Shown here piece by piece: positions 21,697 through 30,733 of a stretch of 64,000 nucleotides of DNA. The notes under the pieces were generated by a model. That model was not told the DNA's origin. It saw only the letters and a list, made by a program, of their open reading frames with translations, and ran no database searches. The first letter of the stretch is position 1; the number at the start of each line of letters is the position of its first letter. The position numbers were made by a program, and so were the translations under genes. The stretch is from Roseospira goensis (GTDB lineage: Bacteria; Pseudomonadota; Alphaproteobacteria; Rhodospirillales; Rhodospirillaceae): positions 147,419 to 211,418 of the forward strand of contig NZ_JACIGI010000005.1 of assembly GCF_014197795.1 (NCBI RefSeq), written 5' to 3'.

Positions 21697-21718
21697 AGGT
21701 GGGGGCGCGCCCCCGCCT
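21697..21718. terminator. Possible bidirectional terminator between mgsC and the DUF2892 gene
   Basis: A perfect GC palindrome GGGGGCGCGCCCCC with further pairing on each side fills the 39-base gap between two convergent genes. It has no T-run on either strand, so termination is likely but unproven. Confidence 0.4.
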
Positions 21719-21924
21719 CAGCCGAACGCCACGCCCGGCTTCACGCCCAGCTTCTTGAGGATCATCGCCAGCGGGCACAGGCCGGTGAACGCGGCCTGAA
21801 GCATGTTGGCGCCGACGAAGGCGCTGATCCACAGCACCCAGTCGTAGGGCGTGAACAGGGCGATCAGCACGGTGATCAGGATCACGGTGCCGGCGAAGGC
21901 CAGGACGATGCGGTCAATGGACAT
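21718..21924 (-). CDS. DUF2892 (YgaP-like) inner-membrane protein
   Basis: This 68-residue protein has two hydrophobic segments (IVLAFAGTVILITVLIALF and VLWISAFVGANMLQAAFTG), followed by the family's G-x-C-P motif (FTGLCPLAMILKKLGVK). DUF2892 is the membrane part of the YgaP rhodanese and accompanies sulfide/persulfide detoxification genes. Its ATG at 21924 lies inside the last codons of the upstream ArsR-type regulator (11-base overlap), so the two are translationally coupled. It probably acts in sulfur-compound handling, but that rests on context. Confidence 0.83.
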   Translation of the reverse strand: MSIDRIVLAFAGTVILITVLIALFTPYDWVLWISAFVGANMLQAAFTGLCPLAMILKKLGVKPGVAFG

Positions 21925-22258
21925 GGCTGGAGTCCTCCTCGTCGGGGGGTGGCGCCGCAGCCGGCGCCGGACAGTATAGGGCGGCCAGGGTCTCGATGAT
22001 CGCCACCACCTCGGCACTGGCCAGGCGGTAATGAATATGTTGTGCTGCGCGTCGGGTTGCGACCAGTCCATCGCGTCGCAGCCGGGCCAGGTGCTGGGAC
22101 AGCGCCGACTGGCCCAGGCCGACCTTGGCCTCCAACTCGCCCACCGTCTTCTCGCCGCCGACCAGCGTGCACAGGATCAGCAGGCGCCGGTCGTTGCCCA
22201 GCGCCTTCAGTAAGGCGGCAGCCCGCGCCGTGTGGGCGTGGAGGCGTTCAACATCCAT
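21914..22258 (-). CDS. ArsR-family repressor of the SqrR/BigR persulfide-sensing type
   Basis: This 114-residue winged-helix protein has the helix-turn-helix LGQSALSQHLARLRRDGLV. Two cysteines occupy the positions used by BigR and SqrR to sense reactive sulfur: one in LLILCTLVGGE, one in ALYCPAP near the C-terminus. The alpha-3N metal ligands of ArsR/SmtB are not present, arguing against a metal sensor. In the known relatives, sulfide or persulfide links the two Cys and releases DNA. The ATG at 22258 is preceded by a strong promoter with an inverted repeat. It is co-transcribed with DUF2892 and divergent from an RND pump. Confidence 0.85.
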   Translation of the reverse strand: MDVERLHAHTARAAALLKALGNDRRLLILCTLVGGEKTVGELEAKVGLGQSALSQHLARLRRDGLVATRRAAQHIHYRLASAEVVAIIETLAALYCPAPAAAPPPDEEDSSHVH

Positions 22259-22264
22259 GTTGAA

Positions 22265-22294
22265 TACATTAGACGGAACTAATATATTGTCAAC
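22265..22294 (-). promoter_or_regulatory. Promoter and operator of the SqrR/BigR-type regulator
   Basis: On the minus strand a perfect -35 TTGACA (22294-22289) is followed 16 bases later by TAATGT (22272-22267). Filling the spacer is an 8-6-8 inverted repeat (TACATTAG at 22265-22272 against CTAATATA at 22279-22286, 7 of 8 paired). AT-rich sites of this kind are bound by BigR-type repressors, so autoregulation is expected. The site also lies 158 bases upstream of the divergent efflux operon. Confidence 0.65.
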
Positions 22295-22345
22295 GCGAAA
22301 TGCGTCGGACGGCGGCCTCGCCCGCACCGCCGAGCGCCGCGGCCC

Positions 22346-22408
22346 GCCAACGCCGCCGCCAACGCCGCCGCCAACGCCGCCGCCAACGCCGCCGCCAACG
22401 CCGCCGCC
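22346..22408. repeat. 12-bp tandem repeat, five copies
   Basis: The unit GCCAACGCCGCC is repeated five times without error, with a degenerate trailing unit. It sits between the operator and the start of the RND adaptor gene, within the presumed leader. Confidence 0.9.
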
Positions 22409-22443
22409 TTCGCCTCTGCGTTCGACCCCGAGGGAGCCCCGCC

Positions 22444-23511
22444 ATGCCGCTGATGCGCCCGCCCGCGCCTGCCCTGTCCCCCCCGGTTCTCGCCGGCCTG
22501 ATCGGCCTCGTCTGCCTGATGGTGGCGACCGCTGCGCTGGCCCAGCCCCTGACGGTGCATCCGCGGCGCATCGCCGACCACAAGGCCGTGTTCGCCACGG
22601 TGGAGAGCGTCGATGTGCTGGCGGCGCGCGCCCGTCTCGGCGGCACCGTCGAGTCGCTGCGGGTGGACGAGGGCGACGCGGTCAGTGACGGCCAGATCGT
22701 GGCCGTGGTGGTGGACGAGAAGCTCGCGCCGCGCATGGAGGCGCTGGAGTCCCAGCTCAACGCCCAGCGCGCCAGTGTCGAGCAGGCCCGCACCGATTTC
22801 GACCGTGCGCGCCGGTTGCGGGCCGACGGTGTGGCGCCGCAAAGCCGGCTGGACGCCGCCAGCACCGCCCTGGAGGTGGCCGAGCGCCAGTTGGACTCGC
22901 TGCAATCGGACCTGGAGGTGCTGCGCCAGCAGGAGGCCGAGGGCGACGTGCGGGCGCCCGGCCCCGGGCGCGTGCTGGAGGTGTCGGTGTCCGAGGGCAG
23001 CGTGGTGATGCCGGGCGAGCCGCTGGTGCGGGTGGCCACGGAAACCTACCTGCTGCGCCTGCGCCTGCCGGAACGTCATGCCCGCTTCATCGCGGTGGGT
23101 GAGACCGTGCGGGTGGGACCGCGCGGTCTCGATCCGGACGAGTCCGACCCGGCGGATCCGGCGTGGCGCGACGGCACCATCGTCAAGGTCTATCCGGAAC
23201 TGGAGAACGGCCGGGTCATCGCCGACGTCGAGGTCGCCGGCCTGGGCGGCTACTTCGTCGGCGAACGCGCCCTGGTGGAGATCGTCACCGGAGCGCGCAC
23301 GGCCTTCGTGGTGCCGCCGGCCTACGTGCGCTCGCGCCATGGCGTCACCGTGGCCCACCTGGACAGCGGCGCCGTGGTGGTGGTGCAGCTCGGCGCCGCC
23401 GTGCCGGGCGGGGTGGAGGTGTTGTCCGGCCTGCGGCCCGGGGACACCCTGCTGCCGCTGACCGACGTGTCGGCCGACGCCGCGGACGCGTCTGGCGGAT
23501 CGGGCGAGTAG
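22444..23511 (+). CDS. RND efflux periplasmic adaptor (membrane-fusion) protein
   Basis: This 355-residue protein has an N-terminal signal/anchor (VLAGLIGLVCLMVATAALAQ), a barrel-sandwich half (LGGTVESLRVDEGDAVSDGQ), a coiled-coil hairpin at about residues 95-165, and the closing lipoyl-like half (VRAPGPGRVLEVSVSEGSVV). Beta-barrel and membrane-proximal domains follow. It would bridge the inner-membrane RND pump to an outer-membrane TolC-type channel, which is not encoded here. I chose the ATG at 22444 after AGGGAG because it places the signal peptide at the N-terminus; the frame is open further upstream through the 12-bp repeat. The RND permease begins 15 bases downstream. Confidence 0.9.
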   Translation: MPLMRPPAPALSPPVLAGLIGLVCLMVATAALAQPLTVHPRRIADHKAVFATVESVDVLAARARLGGTVESLRVDEGDAVSDGQIVAVVVDEKLAPRMEALESQLNAQRASVEQARTDFDRARRLRADGVAPQSRLDAASTALEVAERQLDSLQSDLEVLRQQEAEGDVRAPGPGRVLEVSVSEGSVVMPGEPLVRVATETYLLRLRLPERHARFIAVGETVRVGPRGLDPDESDPADPAWRDGTIVKVYPELENGRVIADVEVAGLGGYFVGERALVEIVTGARTAFVVPPAYVRSRHGVTVAHLDSGAVVVVQLGAAVPGGVEVLSGLRPGDTLLPLTDVSADAADASGGSGE

Positions 23512-23526
23512 GAGGGGCGCGCCACC

Positions 23527-26500
23527 ATGAAACTCGGACTGTCCGGGCATCTGACCCAGGCCTTCATCCGCTCGCCGCTCACCCCCCTGCTGCTGCTGGC
23601 CGCGATCGTGGTCGGCCTGCTCGCGCTGGTCTCCGTGCCGCGAGAGGAGGAGCCGCAGATCTCGGTCCCCATGGTCGACATCATGGTGCAGGCCGACGGC
23701 CTGAAGGCCGTCGACGCCGTCGAGCTGGTCACCAAGCCCTTGGAGGACATCGTCAAGGGCATCGACGCCGTCGACCACGTCTACAGTCAGACCGTCGACG
23801 ACGGCGTCACCGTCACCGCGCGCTTCGAGGTTGGCACCGACGAGGACGTCGCCATGCTGCGCGTCCATGAAACCATCCGTGCCAACATGAACCGGATCCC
23901 GCTGGGCATCCCGGAGCCGTTGATCGTCGGGCGCGGCATCAACGACGTGCCCATCGTGGTCCTGACCCTGTCGCCGGAGCCGGCGGTGGCCGACCGCTGG
24001 ACCGACGCCGGCCTGCATGCGGTGGCCGAGGAACTGCTGATCGAACTGATCAAGGTCGAGGACGTCGGCCTGACCTTCCTGGTTGGCGGCCGACCCGACC
24101 AGATCCGGGTGGAGCCCGACCCCGAACGGCTGGCGATGTACGGCCTGACGCTGAACCGGCTGGTCGAGAAGCTGGAGAACGCCAACCGCTCCTTCCGCCT
24201 GGGCCGGCTGCGCGAGGCCGGCGACAGCCTGCCAGTGGTGGCCGGGCGCACGTTGCAGGGGGTGGCCGATATCGGCGACCTGCTGCTGACCACCCGGGAC
24301 GGCCGTCCGGTCTACGTCAAGGACGTCGCCAGCGTGGTGGTCGGCGCCAAACCCCTGGAACAGCGGGTGTGGCGCATCGCCCCGACCGAGGGCACGGCGG
24401 GCGACCCCATCACCGCGACGCCGGCGGTCTCCATCGCGCTGGCCAAGCGCAAGGGCGCCAACGCCGTGGTGGTGGCCGAGACCATCCTGGAACGGCTGGA
24501 GGGCCTGGAGGGTCGCCTGGTGCCGGAGGGCCTGCGCGTCGAGGTGACCCGGAACTACGGCGAGACGGCGCTGGAGAAGTCCAACGAACTGCTGTTCCAC
24601 CTGGGGCTGGCGACGGTCTCCATCGTGCTGCTCATCACCGTCGCCATCGGCTGGCGCGAGGGGCTGGTGGTCGCCGTGGTCATCCCCACCACCATCCTGC
24701 TGACCCTCTTCGCGGCCTGGATGATGGGCTATACCATCAACCGGGTCAGCCTGTTCGCGCTCATTTTCTCGATCGGCATCCTGGTCGACGACGCCATCGT
24801 GGTGGTCGAGAACATCGCCCGCCACTGGGCCATGAAGGACGACCGCTCGGTGGTGCGGAAGGCCATCGAGGGGGTCGCCGAGGTGGGCAACCCGACCATC
24901 GTCGCGACCCTGACCATCGTCGCCGCCCTGCTGCCGATGATGTTCGTCTCCGGCCTGATGGGGCCGTACATGAGCCCCATCCCGGCCAATGCGTCGGCGG
25001 CGATGATCTTCTCGTTCTTCGTTGCGGTCATGCTGACGCCGTGGCTGCTGCTGAAGGTCGCCGGCCGCCGGGTCGCGCGCATGGCGGAGGCGGGCGGCCA
25101 CGCCGAGGAGGAAGGCCGACTGGGCCGCCTGTACCGGCGCATCGCCGCCCCGGTGCTGAAGACCCGGCTGCGGGCCTGGGTGTTCCTGATCGCCGTGGGG
25201 CTGGCGACCCTGGCCGCCGGGGTGCCGTTCTATACCCAGGACGTGACGGTCAAGCTGCTGCCGTTCGACAACAAGTCGGAAATGCAGGTGGTGCTCACAC
25301 TGCCCGACGATGCCCCGCTGGAGGAGACCGAGCGGGTGTTGATGGATGCCGCCCGCCGCCTCGCCGACCTGCCCGAACTGACGTCGATGCAGCTTCACGC
25401 CGGCACCGCGGCGCCGTTCAACTTCAACGGTCTGGTGCGGCACTACTACCTCCGCGACGCCCCCAACCTGGGCGATCTCCAGGTCAACCTGACCCCCAAG
25501 GGCGAGCGTGCCCGCGCCAGCCACGCCATCGCGCTGGACGTGCGAGCGCGCCTGGCCGACATGGACCTGCCCGAGGGGACCGCCCTTCAGGTGGTGGAGG
25601 TGCCGCCCGGACCGCCGGTGCTGGCGACCCTGCTGGCCGAGATCTACGGCCCCGACGCCGCCACCCGCCGGGCCGTGGCGGAGGAGGTGAAGGCCATCTT
25701 CGCCGACGTCGACTTCATCGTCGATGTGGACGATTCCTGGGGCGATCCCGCCGCGCGGCTGCATTACGCCATCGACCAGCAGGCGCTGGAGTACCACCGC
25801 GTCGAGGAGGAGGCGGTCTACGACACCCTGGGCGCTCTGCTCGGCGGGGTCAGCGTCGGCTACTCCCACCGTGGCGACGGCATCGACCCGATCGAGATCG
25901 CCGTGCGCCTGCCCAAGGCCGGGCTGACGCCGGGCGAGGCGCTGCTGACCACGCCGGTGCCGGGGCTCGACGGCATCGTGGAACTGGGCGACGTCACGGT
26001 CACCCACCGCGAGATGGCCTCGCACACCGTGTTTCGGCGCGACGGGCATTTCGTCGAGATGGTCATGGGTGACCTGGCCGGCCGCTTCGAGGCGCCGATC
26101 TACGGCATGCTGGAGGTGCAGGACCGCATCGACGCCCACGACTGGGAAGGCCTGGGCCTGCTCAAGCCCTCGATCCGCCTGCACGGCCAGCCTGAGAGCA
26201 CCGCCGAACCGGTACTGCTGTGGGACGGCGAATGGGAGATCACCTATGTGACCTTCCGCGACATGGGCGCGGCGTTCGGCGTCGCCATCCTGGGCATCTA
26301 CCTGCTGGTGGTGGCGCAGTTCGGCTCGTTCAAGGCACCGCTGGTGATCCTGACCCCGGTGCCGCTGACGTTCATCGGCATCATGGTCGGGCACTGGCTG
26401 TTCGGGGCGCCGTTCTCGGCCCCGTCGATGATCGGCTTTATCGCGCTGGCCGGCATCATCGTGCGCAACTCCATCCTGCTGGTCGACTTCATCCGCCACC

Positions 26501-26754
26501 GCCAGCCGACGGCCTCGTGCCTGCGCGAGGCATTGCTGGACGCCGGGGCGATCCGCTTCAAGCCGATCCTGCTGACCGCGCTGGCGGCGATCATCGGCGC
26601 GGCCTTCATCCTGGCCGATCCGATCTTCGAGGGGCTGGCCTTGTCGCTGGTGTTCGGCCTGGCGTCGTCGACCGCGCTCACGCTGCTGGTGGTGCCGGCG
26701 ATCTACGTGGCGCTGCGCGACGATGGCAAGCCGTTCCCGCCGCCGCGCGGGTAA
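23527..26754 (+). CDS. RND-family efflux permease (AcrB/AcrD/AcrF superfamily)
   Basis: This 1075-residue, 12-helix proton-driven exporter has an N-terminal helix at residues 13-32, a first large periplasmic domain, a six-helix block around 355-560, a second periplasmic domain and a C-terminal helix block. The proton-relay Asp pair is present in TM4 (SIGILVDDAIVVVENI), and the late GFIALAGIIVRNSILLVDFI motif is intact. It is not a clear HAE1 or HME member; substrate is unknown. The operon is divergent from a sulfide-type regulator, suggesting, but not proving, export linked to sulfur stress. The start has GAGGGGCGCGCC. Confidence 0.92.
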   Translation: MKLGLSGHLTQAFIRSPLTPLLLLAAIVVGLLALVSVPREEEPQISVPMVDIMVQADGLKAVDAVELVTKPLEDIVKGIDAVDHVYSQTVDDGVTVTARFEVGTDEDVAMLRVHETIRANMNRIPLGIPEPLIVGRGINDVPIVVLTLSPEPAVADRWTDAGLHAVAEELLIELIKVEDVGLTFLVGGRPDQIRVEPDPERLAMYGLTLNRLVEKLENANRSFRLGRLREAGDSLPVVAGRTLQGVADIGDLLLTTRDGRPVYVKDVASVVVGAKPLEQRVWRIAPTEGTAGDPITATPAVSIALAKRKGANAVVVAETILERLEGLEGRLVPEGLRVEVTRNYGETALEKSNELLFHLGLATVSIVLLITVAIGWREGLVVAVVIPTTILLTLFAAWMMGYTINRVSLFALIFSIGILVDDAIVVVENIARHWAMKDDRSVVRKAIEGVAEVGNPTIVATLTIVAALLPMMFVSGLMGPYMSPIPANASAAMIFSFFVAVMLTPWLLLKVAGRRVARMAEAGGHAEEEGRLGRLYRRIAAPVLKTRLRAWVFLIAVGLATLAAGVPFYTQDVTVKLLPFDNKSEMQVVLTLPDDAPLEETERVLMDAARRLADLPELTSMQLHAGTAAPFNFNGLVRHYYLRDAPNLGDLQVNLTPKGERARASHAIALDVRARLADMDLPEGTALQVVEVPPGPPVLATLLAEIYGPDAATRRAVAEEVKAIFADVDFIVDVDDSWGDPAARLHYAIDQQALEYHRVEEEAVYDTLGALLGGVSVGYSHRGDGIDPIEIAVRLPKAGLTPGEALLTTPVPGLDGIVELGDVTVTHREMASHTVFRRDGHFVEMVMGDLAGRFEAPIYGMLEVQDRIDAHDWEGLGLLKPSIRLHGQPESTAEPVLLWDGEWEITYVTFRDMGAAFGVAILGIYLLVVAQFGSFKAPLVILTPVPLTFIGIMVGHWLFGAPFSAPSMIGFIALAGIIVRNSILLVDFIRHRQPTASCLREALLDAGAIRFKPILLTALAAIIGAAFILADPIFEGLALSLVFGLASSTALTLLVVPAIYVALRDDGKPFPPPRG

Positions 26755-26912
26755 CGGGCCGCCCGGGGACGCCTGGGGGCGGCGGTGCCGGTGGTGCCGG
26801 GTTGTTCCGGGCGCCGGCGCCGCCTATATCGGCGGCGGGGTGGCCCCGCCCGCCATCATTCCACCACAATGACGGAGTCGGCCCGGGCGGCCGATCGGGA
26901 GACGGAGACACG

Positions 26913-27176
26913 ATGGTTCAGGTCGAGATCTATACCAAGCAGAACTGCGTTTTCTGCACCAAGGCCAAGGCGTGGATGCGGGAACACGGCATCGACTATC
27001 AGGAGCACGACGTCTCCACCGCCGCCGCCTTCGGCGAGATGAAGCAGCGCCTGCCCGACGCCAAGACCGTTCCGCAGATCCTGATGGACGGCCACCTGAT
27101 CGGCGGCTACGACACCCTGATGGCGTACGAGACGCCGATTCTCGCCAAGCTGAAGGCCACCACGGCCGCCGGCTGA
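26913..27176 (+). CDS. grxC: Glutaredoxin 3 (GrxC type) with CVFC active site
   Basis: This 87-residue dithiol glutaredoxin would reduce disulfides using glutathione. The active site reads CVFC at residues 12-15 where the family usually has CPYC or CPFC. Downstream, KTVPQILMDGHLIGGYDTL supplies the cis-Pro and the glutathione-binding GGYDTL motif. Length is normal. The ATG at 26913 follows GGAGACGG. It is probably a single gene 158 bases after the RND permease, with arfB 58 bases downstream. Confidence 0.92.
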   Translation: MVQVEIYTKQNCVFCTKAKAWMREHGIDYQEHDVSTAAAFGEMKQRLPDAKTVPQILMDGHLIGGYDTLMAYETPILAKLKATTAAG

Positions 27177-27234
27177 CCGGCTCCGCGGGTCGGCTCAGGT
27201 CCGGGCGCCGGCTCTTCAACCCGGACCGTATCCC

Positions 27235-27654
27235 ATGCTGACCGTCACGCCCACGCTGTCCATTCCCGAGGCCGAGATCGAGGAGCGCTTCGCGCGCGCC
27301 TCCGGCCCCGGCGGGCAGAACGTCAACAAGGTCGAGACGGCGGTGCAGCTCCGCTTTGACGTGCGCCGCTCGCCGTCGCTGCCCGATGCCGTGAAGGCCC
27401 GCCTGGTGCGCCTCGCCGGGCGCCGGCTGACCAAGGACGGCGTGCTGGTGCTGACCGCCGACCGCTTCCGCCAGCAGGAGCGCAACCGGGCCGATGCCCG
27501 CGATCGACTCGCCGACCTGATCCGCACCGCCACCCAGGCCCCGGCCCGACGCAAGCCGACCGCGCCCAGCCGGGCGGCGCGGCGACGCCGGGTCGAGGAC
27601 AAGGTGCGCCGCAGTCAAGTGAAGGCGATGCGCGGCCGTCCCGGTCTGGACTGA
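27235..27654 (+). CDS. arfB: Alternative ribosome-rescue aminoacyl-tRNA hydrolase ArfB
   Basis: This 139-residue protein has the release-factor GGQ motif (SGPGGQNVNKVETAVQLRFDV) and an Arg/Lys-rich C-terminal tail (KAMRGRPGLD preceded by RRRRVEDKVRRSQ) that enters the mRNA channel of stalled ribosomes. Length and tail are those of ArfB (YaeJ), not of RF1/RF2. It hydrolyses peptidyl-tRNA on non-stop complexes. The ATG at 27235 begins the conserved MLTVTPTLSIPEAEIEERF. Confidence 0.93.
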   Translation: MLTVTPTLSIPEAEIEERFARASGPGGQNVNKVETAVQLRFDVRRSPSLPDAVKARLVRLAGRRLTKDGVLVLTADRFRQQERNRADARDRLADLIRTATQAPARRKPTAPSRAARRRRVEDKVRRSQVKAMRGRPGLD

Positions 27655-27882
27655 CTGGTCCGGGATAGAATGAAGGGGTTGCAACTCGGCATCCGTGCAA
27701 AGGAGCCGGATGGTCGACGGTGCGACCCGGAGATGAGGCGGCGGGCCTCGACGGCCCCGACCAACGAGTCGCGATGACTTTGCCACCACCGTGACTGCCA
27801 GACATCCTTTTGATCGGCACATGGCTGTGCCCTCATCTTTGCCGGTTGCTTTCGTTGCGGCGCAGGGATAGCCTGTGGGCAA

Positions 27883-27895
27883 GTTGCGACGCAAC
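27883..27895. promoter_or_regulatory. Perfect 13-base palindrome upstream of the PAS histidine kinase
   Basis: GTTGCGACGCAAC is an exact inverted repeat 39 bases before the kinase start, in a 279-base gap (27655-27933) that otherwise shows no gene. It could be an operator; there is no direct evidence of which protein would bind. Confidence 0.3.
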
Positions 27896-27933
27896 ATACA
27901 ACCAAGAACCCGTCAAGCGGTGTTGAGGGCAGG

Positions 27934-30687
27934 GTGGAGATGCCGTGCAGAGCGCCGGGCCTTGATGCCACGGTCCGCAGCCTTCGGCGGCGCCAGCAGG
28001 CCCTCGAGGCGCTGGCGGGGGATGCTGCCCTCGACGATGTTCTGGCCGAGATCGCCCGCAGCGTCGAGGAGGCCGACCCGGCGGCGGGCTGTGCCGTCCT
28101 GGTCTGCGAGCCGTCCCGCACGACCCTGCGGGCGGCGGCCGTGCCCACGCTGCCCGGGGCCGTGGCGGGCGCCCTGGCCGCTGTGGCCGCGCGCGGTTGG
28201 CCGGACCGCCTTGCGGGCACCGACGCGCGGGGCACGCCCCCTCTCCTGCGGGCCGTCTGGCCGGACGTGAGGTCCCGGGACCTCCCGGCTGCGGTGCGCG
28301 CGGCCCTCGACGAGGCCGGGGTCCGGGCCGTCTGGTGGGAGCCCGTGACCGATGACGCGGGGACCGTGCTGGGCGTCGTTGCCCAGTGCCTCCGGCATCC
28401 CGGGCCGCCGGTCGACGCCGCCCTGGAACCGCTGGTCGAGGCCGCGCGCCTGAGCGGGCTGGCGATCGCGCGCCGCCGGGCCGAGGCGACGGCCGAGGAG
28501 CGCGCGGCGTGGCTGGCCAGCGGACAGAGCCTCGCCAACCTGGGCTCGTTCGCGTTCGATCTCGACCGCCGCCGCTGGTGGATCTCCGAGAACTGGGTCC
28601 ACCACATCGGCGTCGACAGCGGGGATCTCTCGGACGCCGCGTTGCGGGCGCTGGTGCATCCGGCGGATCTGGCAGCGGTCGATGCCGTGATCGCCCGCGC
28701 TCTGGACGGGACCCCGCAGACCTATGAGCATCGCCTGTTGCACGCCCGCACCGGCGCCGTGCTCCATGTGCGCGGGGTGGCCAAGCGGGTCACTGGCGCC
28801 CGGGGCACGCCGGTGCAGATCGTCGGTGTGGTCCAGGACGTCACCGTGCAGGCGCGCGCCCTCGACGCGCTGGCCGCCGGCGAGGTGCGGTTCCGCCGCC
28901 TGTTCGACAATCTGCCGCTGTTTCTCGCCCTGTGGCGCCGGGACGGCGACGACTTCGTGCTCACCGACGTTAACCGCGCGTCGGAGGAGCTCACGGGGGG
29001 GCAGGCCCACGCCAGCCTGGGACGGCGTCTGTCGGCCTTCTATGCCGATCTGCCCTGGATGCGGGACATGGTGTGGCGCAGCCATACGAAGGGTCTCGTC
29101 GAAGCCACGGAGAGCCTCTACCCCCTGCGCGCGACCGGCGAGGTGCGGCATTTCGCGCTGAAGGTGGTGCCGGTCCCGCCGGACATGGTCCTCGTGATCG
29201 CCGAGGACATCGGCCAGCGCAAGCGGGCCGAGCAGCGGTTGCGGGAGACCGCCACCCTTCTGACGCAGGCCGAGCAGCTCGCCGATGCCGGGTCGTGGGA
29301 GTGGGACTGTGTGCAGGGGCGCGGCACCGTGTCCGAGAACTGGTGCCGCCTGCACGGGTTCGACGAGCCGCCGCTCACGCCGGACAGCTATCTGCCGGTG
29401 GTCCACCCCGAGGACCGCCCGGGCCTGGAAGCGGCCTTCGAGACGGCCATTCGCACCGGCACCGACTACACCAGGACGCACCGCATTATCCACGGCGCGT
29501 CGGGGGAGGTGCGCCACATCAAGGTGCGGGGCATGCCGGTCCGCGACGAGACCGGGACCGTGGTCGTCATGCAGGGCGTGGCCGTGGACGTCACGGAGCA
29601 GGTCCGCCACGAGCGCGCGCTGGCCCAGCACCTGACGCATTTGCAACTGGCGCAGCGCATCGCCCGGGTCGGAAGCTGGACCTACGATCCCGCTGTCGGT
29701 GTCCAGTCGTGGTCGGATGAGGTCTACCGCATCTACGAGCGCGACCCGGCGCGCGGGGCGCCGGGGCCGGCCGACTACGAGGCCCTGCACGCCGGCGAGG
29801 CGTTCGCCGCCTTTCGCACGGCCATGCGGGAGGCCATCCACGCCGGCGTGCCCTTCGAACTGACCCTGCGACTCGACCTGCCGGACGGGCGCCAGAAGTG
29901 GATCCATGCCCTCGGGCAGCCCGAGCCGCAGCGCGGACCGGCCGGTCACGTGGTTCACGGCACGGTGCAGGACGTGACCGACCGCAAGCGCGCGGAGGTG
30001 TTCCGCGACGACGTCGAGCGCATCGTCCGCCACGACCTGCGCAGCCCGATCGCCGCCACCCTGGCCGGCATCGCCATCCTGCGCCTGGGCGAGACGCTGA
30101 CCGAGGACCAGCGCCGGACCCTGGACATGATGGAGCGCGCCAACCAGCGCCAGCTCACGATGCTCGATACCTCCATGGCGCTGCACCGCATGGAGGCGGG
30201 CACCTATCCCCTGGACCCGGTGCCGGTGCCCCTGGGGACCATGGTCGGCGAGGTGGTCGAGGAACTGCGCTACCTGGCCGAGGCGCGCGGGGCGGCGGTG
30301 ACGGTCGAGGACGGCCGCGACCTCTGGGCGATGGGGGAGGTGTGGCTGTGCCGCACCCTGCTGTCGAACCTGGTCCGCAACGCCCTGGAAGCCCTGCCCG
30401 AGAGCGGACAGACGGTCGCCATCGCCCTGACCGCCGAGGCGGGGGCGGCGGTCGTGCGCATCACCAATCCCGGTGCCGTGCCCGACGACATCCGCGACCG
30501 CTTTTTCGAGAAGTTCGTGACCAGCGGCAAGGCCGGCGGCACCGGCCTGGGCACCTATTCGGCGGCGATGATGGCGCGCGCCCAGGGCGGCCGCGTCGAT
30601 CTGGACGCCAGTGTGTCCGGCCGGACCACCGTGACGGTGCGTTTGCCGATGGCCGAGCCTGCCGTCACGACGTCCGCCGCCGACTGA
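27934..30687 (+). CDS. Multi-PAS sensor histidine kinase
   Basis: This 917-residue cytoplasmic protein has a GAF-like domain at about residues 20-195 and PAS domains at about 205-305, 320-430, 440-560 and 575-690; the first, third and fourth carry a GSW/GSF-type start (for example GSWEWDCVQG). A HisKA helix follows with the phospho-acceptor His in IVRHDLRSPIA, then a HATPase domain (NLVRNALEA, then GTGLGTYSAAMMARAQGG). No membrane helix is present, so it senses an internal signal, perhaps redox or a ligand bound by PAS/GAF. No response regulator is adjacent: an orphan kinase. The start is a GTG at 27934 after GAGGG; an ATG two codons later is equally possible. Confidence 0.9.
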   Translation: MEMPCRAPGLDATVRSLRRRQQALEALAGDAALDDVLAEIARSVEEADPAAGCAVLVCEPSRTTLRAAAVPTLPGAVAGALAAVAARGWPDRLAGTDARGTPPLLRAVWPDVRSRDLPAAVRAALDEAGVRAVWWEPVTDDAGTVLGVVAQCLRHPGPPVDAALEPLVEAARLSGLAIARRRAEATAEERAAWLASGQSLANLGSFAFDLDRRRWWISENWVHHIGVDSGDLSDAALRALVHPADLAAVDAVIARALDGTPQTYEHRLLHARTGAVLHVRGVAKRVTGARGTPVQIVGVVQDVTVQARALDALAAGEVRFRRLFDNLPLFLALWRRDGDDFVLTDVNRASEELTGGQAHASLGRRLSAFYADLPWMRDMVWRSHTKGLVEATESLYPLRATGEVRHFALKVVPVPPDMVLVIAEDIGQRKRAEQRLRETATLLTQAEQLADAGSWEWDCVQGRGTVSENWCRLHGFDEPPLTPDSYLPVVHPEDRPGLEAAFETAIRTGTDYTRTHRIIHGASGEVRHIKVRGMPVRDETGTVVVMQGVAVDVTEQVRHERALAQHLTHLQLAQRIARVGSWTYDPAVGVQSWSDEVYRIYERDPARGAPGPADYEALHAGEAFAAFRTAMREAIHAGVPFELTLRLDLPDGRQKWIHALGQPEPQRGPAGHVVHGTVQDVTDRKRAEVFRDDVERIVRHDLRSPIAATLAGIAILRLGETLTEDQRRTLDMMERANQRQLTMLDTSMALHRMEAGTYPLDPVPVPLGTMVGEVVEELRYLAEARGAAVTVEDGRDLWAMGEVWLCRTLLSNLVRNALEALPESGQTVAIALTAEAGAAVVRITNPGAVPDDIRDRFFEKFVTSGKAGGTGLGTYSAAMMARAQGGRVDLDASVSGRTTVTVRLPMAEPAVTTSAAD

Positions 30688-30733
30688 GGCCCAAGGCCCC
30701 CGGGCCGGTCGCGGGCGGTGGCTCGCGGGGGGC

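Noticed and set aside
22279-26499. Minus-strand open frame of about 1400 codons antisense to the RND genes
   Set aside because: Shadow of the adaptor and permease genes; no recognisable domain.
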